Assembly (NCBI GenBank): GCA_015847255.1
Contig: JADLZK010010448.1
Span: 620,001 to 684,000, forward strand
Origin: Hyparrhenia diplandra
Taxonomy: Eukaryota > Streptophyta > Magnoliopsida > Poales > Poaceae
Direction: 5' to 3'
DNA: 64,000 bases
Shown: positions 12,201 to 22,300 of the stretch, piece by piece
How positions within the stretch are numbered: position 1 is the stretch's first letter
Layout of the letters: every line of letters begins with the position of its first letter
Position numbers and translations under genes: made by a program
The notes under the pieces: model-generated
Seen by the model: the letters and a program-made list of their open reading frames with translations, nothing else
Databases searched by the model: none
Told to the model about the DNA's origin: nothing

Positions 12201-15200
12201 ACGTAGGCTACATAGGCTTACTTCGCAACTACTACAAGGTACTAGTGGGCTAGAGTGTTACAATTAGAGTTTAGTAAATTTTCTGGGACATCTTGTAAGG
12301 AGAGCGTGAATATTCTAATTACTAATAATGGTAAGATAGCATAGCAGCTTTTCTTTTTTTAAAAAAAAAAAACTTTTTCCTTTTTAAAAGGGAAAGTTTA
12401 GGATGTGTACTTGCTCGTCATTCTACTGATCTAGTTTATTGACTTTTGTTTCTTGCTTCTGAAATCATCTTGAATCCTTATTATCCTTCAGAGTTCTTAT
12501 TGTCACCAAGAATCCACATATACATGAAAACACAAAAGAAAAATACCTCTCCTCGATGGTTTTATTACAACTCTCAAACGCATTTGAGAAAAACAAAAGA
12601 AACCATCAACTATATAAGAAGAATGTGCCAACTACCGGCTAGAATTTGTTGAGGGCGTAAATCTGGATATTTACTTTATCTAACAAATCAGAGTTACAAG
12701 AATGTGTGTTTATATTATTAAAAAGTGATCAGAAATGGCTAAATTTCGTTGGCCCAGGCCAACTTGGCAACTTGCCTCTTGCCTAAAGGCAAACGAACAG
12801 GCCCTCCTGTTGTCAGGGAGCGGTTGATAGATGCAGGTTTGGGCATCTGGGGGTCTGAAGGATAATAAGGATTCAAGATGATTTCAGAAACGGATCCTTT
12901 TCTTCTCCAACAACGCAATAGAGCACAAAAAAAGGGTCGATAAACTTGTGTGAGGCTAGAGCACACCAGGACAGCAAAACACTACCGGAATCACAAAGCC
13001 CCCAAAACACCCCAGAAAACCATTATATTGCAGTGTTTTTTCACGCAGCACTTGGCAAAGAGGTTGTTTGCCGAGTGCTCAAAGGATTGCACTCAGCAAA
13101 CCATTTAGCACATGGCAAAAGCCAGTTTCCGGTAGTGAAAAGACCAAGAATGTTGATTGGTGACAAGATACATGCTAGTATTTGTTGCTGTGAAATGGTT
13201 AGTTAAATTCACTCACAGGTTTAATCTAAAGTAAGAACAGGCTCGTTAGTTACCATCAAGATAATGTTTAATAACTATAGATTTGATTTCGCTACTAACA
13301 TTATTAACAACTTATTTGTCTGCAGAGTGCTCCTGAGGATGCTGAAGGTAGCATCAAGGTGACCATGCACGATTTAGTGCATGATCTTGCAACAATAATA
13401 CTTGACCAAGAGTTAATTTCTCTAAATGATTCGAAGAAATGACTCGGAGCAGCCTTGAGAAGAATTATTGCCGACATATGCAGTTTATCAATTATCATAA
13501 GCAGCCTATTGATCTAAAAAAAAAAAAAAATGCTGAGTAAAATTAGATCTCTCCACTTCACAGAGTGCAACAGATTGAAGCTTCAAGATAAGTCATTCTC
13601 TCAATCCAAATATTTGCGTGTTTTGGACATAAGTGGATGTTCCATCCAAGGAAAATCGCTGCCATCCTCCATTCACAGTATGGTACTGCTAAGGTACCTC
13701 GATGCCTCGGGCTTGCCAATCACATCACTTCCAAAATCCTTACATAAACTTCAGAATATACAGACACTAATCATATCCAACTGTGCACTTGATACCTTGC
13801 CCGACAATGTTGGTAGCCTCCTTAACCTTTGTTATTTGGACCTATCTGGCAATAGCAGCCTTAATAAGTTACCTGTGTCATTTGGGGAGCTCTGTGCACT
13901 CTGGTTCCTGAACCTATCAGCATGCTCTAAACTATATGAGCTACCTGAGTCAATTGACAAGCTTATTTGTTTACGGCACCTAGACATGTCAGGTTGTAGT
14001 GCGCTCCAAAAGCTCCCTGATAAGTTTGGTAGCCTTCCAAAACTCTTGTTCCTAGACTTGTCCAGCTGTTCCAAACTAGCTAAACTACCTGACACTATCA
14101 ACCTAAAGTCCTTAGAGCATCTACACCTATCAAGTTGCCACCAACTACAAAGCCTACCAAACAATTTTGGCAATCTTGAAAAACTCAAGTTCTTAAACTG
14201 CCCGATTGCTACAAGGTTCAGTTTTTACCACAGTCCTTTTGCTGGCTTAGGCATTTGAAAGACCTAGATCTTTCGGACTGTCATGATCTGCAAGAGCTCC
14301 CTGAATGCTTCAGTAACCTTTCTGAGCTTCAGCCTCTTGACGTAACAAGTTGTTCTAAGCTGCAACTTTTGCCTGAGTCATTTGGTGGTCTGTCAAAGTT
14401 GAAGCATCTCAATTTATCATATTGTGTAAGGCTTGAAAATCTCCCATCCTCATTCTGTAGCTTGAAGCTTCAAGTACTGTACATGAAGACTTTGCTGAGT
14501 CTTCGTGAGTTGCCAGATGGTATTGGCAACATGACTAGTCTCACCCGTTTTGAAATCACCACAAGTGACTTTACCATGGATCATATTGTCATTCCTTCCA
14601 TTTTGAGCCGTCTGAGGTTGGATGACAAGATAGTACAACATACCGTACATGATGTGCACCAAGAGAATACTAGGAAATTGGCTTGTCACCACCTAAAAAT
14701 TAAGGAACTAGAGAAAGTCAAGCATCCAGAAGATGCAGAGAGAGCTAAACTGAGAGATAATCCAAACCTCCGGGAGCTAAGTCTTTCCTGGAATCATGCA
14801 GATCAGACAGAGAACAAGAGAGACTCGTGAGGTGCTGGAGAACCTTATACCGCCTCGGACTCTTGAAGGATTTGAACTACATGGGTACATGAGCTCAAAC
14901 TTCCCTAACTGGATGCTTGAGGTCTCCTCCTATCTTCCGTATCTCACCATCATCAAACTCACAAATTTAGCATGTGATTCTCTTCCTCCACTTGGGATGC
15001 TACCAAATCTCAGGCTGTTGCATATTCGGGATATTCCCAACATCAAGAAAATCGGAAAGGAATTCTATGGAGAGGAAGGAGCATGCAAAAGGTTGAGAGT
15101 TATGCAATTAATCTCATTGGAGAACTTGGAGGAATGGTGGACAACCCGTCAGGTGAAGAAGAGGATGAGTTTCTAGTCCTTAATTTGCACAAGTTGGATG

Positions 15201-15736
15201 TAATCGAGTGCCCAAAGTTGAAGTTCCTGCCATATCCCCCCAAAAGTATGTATTGGAACTTGTTCATGAGCGATGAGGTGCTACCACCTGTGCATGGGTT
15301 TGGGAGGCTTTCATCTCCCACTCTTCCTTTTGAAGCCAGAATCAAAACCTCGAGTTTTACAGCTGACAAGTGGGATCGGCTTCAGCACCTATCCTCCCTC
15401 GAGGGATTGACTGTCATGGACTTCAGCAGCTCATTGTCATCCTTGCCGGGGGCCACTCCATGCTTCCCCTCTCTCAGAAGACTAAATTTGTCGTTACCTG
15501 TCCTAGAGATGCTGCCGGAATGGCTGGGGCAGCTCATTACCCTTGAAGAATTAATCATCTGGTCCTCGCCCAAACTAACATCTTTGCCTCAAAGCATACG
15601 GAACCTTACCGCCTTGAAGAGACTGTGCATTTCGGAGTGCCCAAGACTGGTTGAGAGGTGCATGGGGGAGGATGCCCACAAGATTTCTCACATCCCAGAA
15701 GTGAGTTGGAGGCCTAAATTTTCGTGCAGGCACTAA
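8893..15736 (+). CDS. NLR copy A (CC-NB-ARC-LRR), frameshifted
   Basis: Three exons: 8893-9204 (coiled coil), 10031-11232 (NB-ARC) and 13326-15736 (MHD motif plus LRR). All junctions are GT-AG and match the other copies. The product would be a cytoplasmic immune receptor of the Rx/RGA type, switching from ADP- to ATP-bound forms on effector recognition. As assembled, exon 2 has about five frame breaks: T-run loss near 10040, +1 near 10370, +1 in an A run near 10636, -1 near 10789, and +1 near 11097. Exon 3 breaks near 13430, in the A run at 13517-13530, near 14205, 14825 and 15150. The LRR part is otherwise open over long stretches. The C-terminus ends differently from the others (RRPKFSCRH) after the shared SHIPEV. 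AATAAA lies at 15848-15853. It is either a pseudogene or a gene with assembly indels; A-run errors favour at least some of the latter. Confidence 0.85.
9240..9560. repeat. insertion in copy A intron 1, hAT-like repeat
   Basis: Absent from the same point in B intron 1. Contains 'ggatatccacgggtgaaaaa' and several 'aacccgaa/cccgaaccc' phrases, a style common in plant hAT-derived repeats. Boundaries and terminal repeats are not clear. Confidence 0.35.
10031..11232 (+). CDS. copy A exon 2: NB-ARC domain, broken
   Basis: Contains P-loop GLGGMGKTT (10326-10352), kinase-2 [15 protein letters not shown] as [12 protein letters not shown] and RNBS-D CFTYCAVFPKG. They lie in different frames owing to the indels listed for the gene. 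It ends at the conserved ctta tcag|gt donor. Confidence 0.85.
12459..12887. repeat. 34-bp perfect inverted repeat with 361-bp spacer
   Basis: 'ctgaaatcatcttgaatcct...' at 12459-12492 is exactly reverse-complemented at 12854-12887. The right arm adjoins sequence shared with other copies ('caacaacgcaatagagcac'). Confidence 0.9.
12980..13137. mobile_element. mini-CACTA element
   Basis: 158 bp, starting CACTACCGGAA and ending ttccggtagtg, flanked by a 3-bp duplication aaa (12977-12979, 13138-13140). Internal 'tttgccgagtgc' and 'gcacttggcaaag' match the subterminal motif of maize/sorghum CACTA families. Confidence 0.85.
13326..15736 (+). CDS. copy A exon 3: MHD motif and LRR domain
   Basis: Opens [20 protein letters not shown], so the MHD motif sits about 15 residues into the exon. 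It then carries a very regular run of ~23-24 residue LRRs of the type LxxLxxLDLSxCSxLxxLP, followed by less regular C-terminal repeats. Frame breaks are few compared with B, D and E exon 3. Confidence 0.85.
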
Positions 15737-16253
15737 CCTGTCGAAGAATAAGAGGTGAGAAATCTTCCAAAAGCCTAGTAAATCTCTGCTTTGTACATAT
15801 AACTATGTATTGCTTCCTTTTGCTGTTCTTGGAATTGGAAGATTAAAAATAAATACTGCTTCTCAAACATAGGTAGAGTACGAGATACAGCATGACCATA
15901 TGGATGAACCTGAACAGATGAACCCATGGAGGCCCTACTAGCTAGGGCGGTGGACGAGCAGAGGCATAGAGGCGACGAAACCAAAGCAACCGAAGAACAG
16001 CGCTATAGTATATGGAGGTGGATCAACTTCGTCATGGTGGTACAGAGGTGAATCAACTTCTTCAGATACAGTTTTGCATTGTTATTAGTTGGATGTTCTT
16101 ATATGCCCGGCCTGCGGTATTATTTGGACACTAATGCTGTGTTGTGGGTCAATGGATCCGATGGTCTCTCAGTATACATAGTCTAGTTTGCTGAGTTTTT
16201 GTCAACTCGTTCCAAGTTTCTTCACTTAGTGTTGTCATTAAAAAGTTATATTA
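15737..16253. repeat. copy A 3' flank, shared with the other copies
   Basis: Contains the poly-A signal AATAAA (15848-15853) and landmarks such as 'cagatgaacccatgga', 'ttgcattgttattagttgga' and 'gttgtcattaaaaagttata', all repeated after B, C, D, E and F. Confidence 0.75.
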
Positions 16254-16327
16254 CTAGCAGGAACCCCCGAGTGTTGCCGCGGGCTGCCGAATTCAATCAC
16301 ATTGTTACATTGACGTAGGAATTACTG

Positions 16328-16379
16328 AATGAACGTTTGAGTTTTTTTTTTTTTTTTTTGACATTAATGAAGGTTTGAG
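16328..16379 (-). mobile_element. micro-insertion of a poly-A tail
   Basis: Eighteen T followed by gacatt (16342-16365) are inserted between 14-bp near-identical repeats 'aatgaa(c/g)gtttgag'. The paralogous site at about 41908 is uninterrupted. This is the signature of target-primed reverse transcription with extreme 5' truncation. Confidence 0.7.
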
Positions 16380-16935
16380 TATTATAGAACACCCAAGTGA
16401 ACTGCTTCCTTTATATATTCCATCATGGTTGTTTTAGCATTGACAAGCACTCGCAATCGGTGTTGGAACACAGCTCATCGTTGAATTTATACCAATGATA
16501 TGATATGCTTGTTTTCATTTGCATTGGTATAACTAGGTAAGCATTTGTTTTGTCTGACAGACCATATGACATGAAGAAGTTGGAAGGAGTATGCACATTT
16601 CAGCTGCCAGCGTCATGACATGACTGCAACCTAAGCTTTTGTGGCAAGACAGCAGCAGGTTATTTGTAATTTTTGGCTGCAGTGTTGAAAAAGTTGCAGA
16701 AATGTACACTACCTCCTGTATAAGGATAGCTGGTGTGGTAGAAAGAGATGTAGGCAGAAGCAGCCCTGCGCATGTGGAAAATGCAATACTTGTATTAGTA
16801 GTGTGTCAGTTGCACAGTTTCAAAGCTCAATTAACTATGTACTGTGTAGGCTAGAGAATCAGAAAATGGGGAAGAAATTTAGCATGTGAATCCTATATGC
16901 AACCTTAAACCTCTGCATTGAAGGAATACAACCTC

Positions 16936-16985
16936 ATTCTTAGTAATCCTTTTTTTTTTTTTTGAAAACTTATTCTTAGTAATCC
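16936..16985 (-). mobile_element. second poly-A micro-insertion
   Basis: Fourteen T plus gaaaactt (16950-16971) between perfect 14-bp repeats 'attcttagtaatcc'. The paralogous site at about 42481 reads through without it. Confidence 0.75.
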
Positions 16986-17075
16986 TGGCAGGAACCTCAT
17001 TCAGACCAAAGGCATGGAAATCAGGGTCCCTTGGCCTACAACCCTGAAGAGATGGTGCGTGGATGCTCTTGTGCA

Positions 17076-18180
17076 GGTTCTCCAAGCTCCTCACTGGCTA
17101 GCGAGCGCCAGCGGAGTTGTGATTTGGGAGGGCAGGCTTGATCTGACCATCATCTTGGGATGCCACTAGCACTACGAGAAGATGGATCACGATGCATGCT
17201 CTCTTCTGCTTCAACCGAAACAGCAGCTCAGAAGCCTCCTGCGTCGTCAGTTGCCCATGTCGGTCATGTCAGTCGTGGCACTGAAAGAAGGAAATGAATT
17301 GCATTTCGAGAACAAGACATGCATGTAATGTAACACTTTTCAAGAACCTTTCCGTGAGGTTACGAGCCTTCCTGTTTGTTGATGAGAACCAACTGAAAAT
17401 AAGCAGAGTACAGTGTGCAGATTGTTGTGCAATAACTACTCCTATTACCTAACGGAACAAATTGCAGGCTTTCCGTTGCGAGCTGAACTTCCATTCCACA
17501 AAGAGTACCCCAGGTCCGGCCGCACGCCGCGGCCGTGTGCCAAGCTGCCTGCCAGCGTCAACTAGCTAGACAAGTCCCTGACCCTGACGTTCGCCCGCTA
17601 CTCCGATCCTGGGCGCGATTGATGGCAACCATCCAGCACGGCTTCGCGTCTCTGACGCACCCTGCTTGCTTGTCTGATACCCCCGACTCGACCATGCCTG
17701 AGCCTGAACCCGCCATCTCCAAGATTTGTGACAGAGGTGGCGTTTGGTTCGCCCAACACCTGTTCGACTAAATGCCTCAGGTTGTGGCGCGCGGTATTCA
17801 AGCTTTGCATGCTGTTGCTACCCTTTTCCGAGAGTAAATACAAGGACCCATTATAAATTTTGTTTTCTCTTGGATTCTTGGCAAACCGTGTGCCAGGCTG
17901 CCAGCGTCAACTAGTCCCTGACCCCTACGTCGTTGGCGCCGGGGCGCGATGGATGGCAACCATCCAGCGGCTTGCTGAGGGAAACAAGTGGAGCTTCGCA
18001 TCTCCACCCGCCCCTGATAGCTAGTCTGAAATCGCCCCACTAAACCATTTACTATGCCTGAATCCGCCGCCAGCTCCAAGGTTTGTGACAGACTCGGAGG
18101 TGTTCGGTTAATTGGTTCGCCTAACACCTGTTCGACGAAATGCCTGACAGATTGTTGCGCGCGGTATTCAAGTCGTAAAT
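17076..18180 (+). repeat. orphan NLR upstream blocks between A and B
   Basis: 17076-17450 matches 7860-8200. 17460-17830 and 17890-18180 are two further copies of the promoter/leader region ('ttcgacgaaatgcctgacag', 'gcgcgcggtattcaag'). None is followed by a coiled-coil exon. Confidence 0.7.
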
Positions 18181-18989
18181 GATCCATTAACAGTGACCAT
18201 TTGAAACATCCGCTGTCTTTTGAAGTAAAACCCATATGTGTAAATAAAAACTGACACCATATGAAAATGGGTTTTGTAGTAGAATCTGTATCTATCAGCG
18301 CTGCATTTGGCCAGTCAATGAACAGCTACGGGCTGGATTATGACTTCTTGGCAGTAGGCAAAAACCTTGTAGGCGGTAGCTGTAGCGTTGCTTTCATCAT
18401 GACTTTGGGTGATTGATTTCTTGGCAGTCCGTCAAAAACTAATCCGGTTGCCAACCAATGCAATTGCAAACAACCACGGCACAGCGACGTTATTGACAGG
18501 GAAACAGGGAAAAACTGCAAGTTGGTTCACTGACAGCGAAAACTAATTCGCATAACGTCGCTGTGGCTTGTGGGGAGTAGGAGCAGGTTCACCGTACCCG
18601 TTTATAAAAAAACCCATCAGATAGCAGACCTTGATTCGCATGTCCTTCATAAACTTATTATACTCCAGTGCAAGCCATTTGGACGACACACTAGGTCCCC
18701 AACTTTCCCTTCTATAATTACGACTGCAATTTATACTTGCCCCCACTAAAGAGACCTCAAAATTATGGACTAGTGGTTTGCCTTAGTCTACTGTAGAATG
18801 GAATCCACGACACTGCAAGAGGGTTGCCAGAAGATAAGACAAACATAAGAGAGCACGGGCATCGAATTCATAAGCGCCAGGATCGGAGCACCAGCCTCCC
18901 TCTACCGTGCGCAATCTGACCAACAAACACAGCAGCTCCAAGCCTCCTTTTAAGTTGGCCTCGGTGGCCAAGAAGGCCGGGGCGCTGCG
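18181..18989. other. upstream region of NLR copy B
   Basis: Includes a single unit of the 'cttattatactcc' upstream repeat (about 18600-18680) that is tandemly multiplied before copy E. The last 200 bp match the leaders of A and E ('agcagctccaagc', 'tggccaagaaggccgg'). Confidence 0.55.
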
Positions 18990-19301
18990 ATGGAAAGCGC
19001 CATTGCAGTTCGGACGGCGGGTGCCGTTGGTGGCCGCATCGCGGGCAAGCTTGGCGGCCTTGTCTGGGATGAGGCCACGCTGCTGTGGAACTTCAAGGAC
19101 GACGTCGAAGGCATCAGGGAGACCATGGAGTTTGTGAATGCCCTGATGCATGATGCTGATGCCAGGCAGGCAAGCCATCCGGAACAAGGACAGCGTACGA
19201 GAGTACTGTGGATGAAGAAATTCAAGTCCGCCGCCTACAACGCTGAGGACTTGTTGGATAGGATTGAGGCTGTTCAACTTCTTCAGCAAAACCATTCCAA
19301 G
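18990..19301 (+). CDS. copy B exon 1: coiled-coil domain
   Basis: 104 codons, open, [19 protein letters not shown] start and [15 protein letters not shown] near the end. It ends at ccaag|gtaata in phase 0 and joins exon 2 reading [12 protein letters not shown]. Confidence 0.9.
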
Positions 19302-22300
19302 GTAATATAGCTAAACTTCAATTCTTTCATATCATTACTCAGATCTGAGTTCAAAAATGGTTAACTTTATTGGTATAAAAAATTTCACACAAACTTTTTC
19401 TTGTTTGGTTGGATACAATATAACTATCACCATTAGTGCGTTTTAAAAATTGTCCATCTTAATTTGGCACCACACTGAATGGCTCGGTGTTTTGTTTTTT
19501 TTTCAAAACCGGGCACTTTAGCCCGTACTCGCATTAAGAGGAAATGGAGTTTAAGTTTACATCCTCGCGAGTGCCCTAGCGAGGTGCACGGAAACACACG
19601 AGGCGGGCACACTAACACAAATCACCGATCGCAACGGTGGAGCTTAGAGTGGTGTGACTAGTAAGGAAACTATATGAGGCGACTAAAAAGAGCGACGGAG
19701 GGGTGGCCGAGCGGTGGTCACCGGGGCGACCGCGGCGAGCACCTCGTCAAGCACCGCAAGACGGGAAGAGCACGCGCACAACCCGGGCGTTTGTAGTCCG
19801 GCACGTGTCCCCGAGCCGCCGGTCACCGCCGTCGTCGGGGTGGAGGAGCCAGCATTGTCCGGGCGCCCCTCCCACTTGTTGAGCAGTCCGCCTCGGGTCC
19901 CGGAGACCGATTTGGCAGCCTAAACGGAACTCCGCCTAGGGACCCAATCGCCCACCCGAGAAGTCCATAGAGGAGGCAGCGAGAGACGGGCGGCTGCTCG
20001 AGGGGCAGCCGGAAGGAGTCAACAAACGCCGTGATGGTGGCCTCCTCCGGAGGAGGCAACGATCCGACGACGGGCATCGGCCGAGACCGGCACATCCGGC
20101 AGGATAGGTGCGCCGCAGGGCCAGGGCGTGACCGGGCCGGGTGGAGGAGCTGCGGGCGCGAGCGCCGGAGCGGCGGAAACACCGGGCGAAGGCAGCACCC
20201 GAGGCGGCCGGGCTGGGGTGCCCCGACGCCGCGGTGGACAGGCCGGGTGGGGGTGGCACCGCAAACTCCGCCTGACGAGGTCGCCCCACCGCCGTTGGCG
20301 CCGCACCCGGTGGAGAAGGAGCAAAGTCGGGGTCCTTGGGGTGGAGGTGGTACCAGTGGAGCGGCAGCTCGGCGGGAGGCGCGTAGTCAGCAGGGGCGTC
20401 GGTGTTGGGGCGGCAGGCCCCGCACGGCGGCTGGCCGACCAAGTCCATGTCCCGGGCGTTCCCGAGCCGCGGCCGAGCATGGGGGTGGCCGGGCGCCCGT
20501 AGCTCGGCGTCGACAAGGTCGGGCCACCGGGGCCGATGCAACTCCGGGCGCCCGGGCGTGGGGCAACGGTCCTCCCCGCTCCAAATTCCCAAGGACGAGC
20601 CCAGGGCGTGAGGCATGGATAGCGACGTTTGTTGAAGTCCGAGGCATGGCCCACCCGGGGCGCTGGAGCGGGCGACGGTGGCATAAGCCGCGCTCCCCCT
20701 TGCCGGTGCTTCGTCGGCCGAGGCGTAAGAGGCAGCGGGTGGGAGAAGAGCACCGGGCGCCGATGTGATCCCCAAAGAAGACACGCTTGAAGTAGAGGCC
20801 GACGAGCGAAGGCAAGACATGGTCGGTGGCGACGAGGGCGAGGTGAGGCATGGCGGCAGCTCCCGCCCACGCCCTCGAACGAGGGTGAAGCCATCGGCGT
20901 CGACAAGACCCGCCGGGCGTGGTGGCAAAGGGCGTGGCCGCAGCAATGACGCCGCCACCGTGTTGCGGTGCAGATGGCCGTGTCAAGGCGCGCGGGTGCG
21001 GGACACGCGGCGATCGGGCCGACCAAGCCGCAGAGCTGAGCACCCTAGCGGCCGTAGGCGCCACCGGAGGGGCAGCGGCGGTGTTCAAGACGCTGCAACC
21101 GGCACCACGGACCCGTCCCCGACCTCATACGATGATGGGGCCGTCCGCGCGGCGGCGCCGCCATGGGCGGGTGCGGCAGGTCGCCACGGCGTCCACCCCA
21201 TCGATGGGGGCAAGGCACGGAGGTCGGCCTAGCCACCGTCGGGAGCGGCTCCTTACTCCATGCAGGAGTAGACGGCGAGGCGCGCCGCACGACGGTGGGG
21301 CCTCCGGTTCGACGACGAAGTCCTCCACGTCCGAGCAATCGGAGAAGATGTCCTCCCAATGCCTTTCCTTGGATCTTCTGCGGAGGGGAAGTAAGGTGCC
21401 GCCCGGGAAAGCGCCCGCCGCAGCCATCGGGCACACCGAGGCTGGGGCTGAGGGAGGTGGCGACGGGCGCACGAGGATGGCGACGGCCCCGCACTCGACC
21501 CCCACAGCGGCGACGGGCGTGAGCGGAGCGCGGCAGGCTCCAACGCGTTGATGACAGCGGATACGGATCCGGACGGAGCGGCGTCTCCGCGCGAGTGGTC
21601 GGCCTGGCACCATCGCTTCCAGCGCGGACTCAGCGTGGCCACGCCGGATGATGGGGGTGGGGTCGCCGCCCGCCGGCGGCCAACGGCGGAGGCGAGGCAC
21701 CGCTCCACCGGCGCGATGTCGAGGGGCCGTGGAGGGGGGGAAGACCAGCAGCTGCTGGTAGTGGGCCATCGGTGTATGGACGACCTCTCCATCCTCCAAG
21801 CCATCGGGGGGGCCCCGGAGGCGCCTCGAGGCCAGCGACGGCGGCGGCGGCGGCGGCGGGCGGCGGCCCGAGGAGCGGACGGCGGCGACCGGCACGCCGG
21901 AGGCGAAGCCGGTCGGGCCCCCGCGACACGGAAGCAGCGGAAGAGCCGGTGTTCCCCGTGATCTCCCGCGGCCGGAATGGGGCGGGAGAGGACGAGGAGC
22001 ACGGCGACGACGACGGGAGGGGCATGCCTCGCGCGATCGGGGCAGCGAGAACGGCGGCGCACCTGCTTGCGGCGTCCATATTCCGGGCCGGCGGCGGCGC
22101 GGCCCCCCGGCGGGCGGCGCCGCGCCCGCCGCTGCCGGGCCGAGCGCCGCTCCCCGCCCGCCGCTGGAGGTGCTCCCGGGACCCCGGACCGAGGTGCGCT
22201 CCGGCCAAGACGTGCACCGCGGGAGCGCCGGACCGCCGGGCCGGGTGCCATGGACGTAGTAGATCGCGAGGGCGACCTTCGCGATCCGGCCGGGATGGGG

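Larger units (their letters stand above)
11233..13325. other. copy A intron 2, with insertions
   Basis: About 2.1 kb, against 0.87 kb in B. It holds AT-rich sequence, a 34-bp inverted repeat (12459-12492 and 12854-12887) and a mini-CACTA element (12980-13137). Confidence 0.7.
16254..17075 (-). mobile_element. Helitron remnant, 3' end at left, minus strand
   Basis: The shared flank is interrupted after 'tatatta' by ctagcaggaacccccgag. On the minus strand this is a Helitron 3' end: a GC-rich hairpin followed by CTAG next to a host T. The paralogous copy at 41833 keeps a cleaner stem (cccgc/gcggg). No 5' terminus was located, so the right limit is only the point where the next duplicated block begins. 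No Rep/helicase. Confidence 0.5.
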
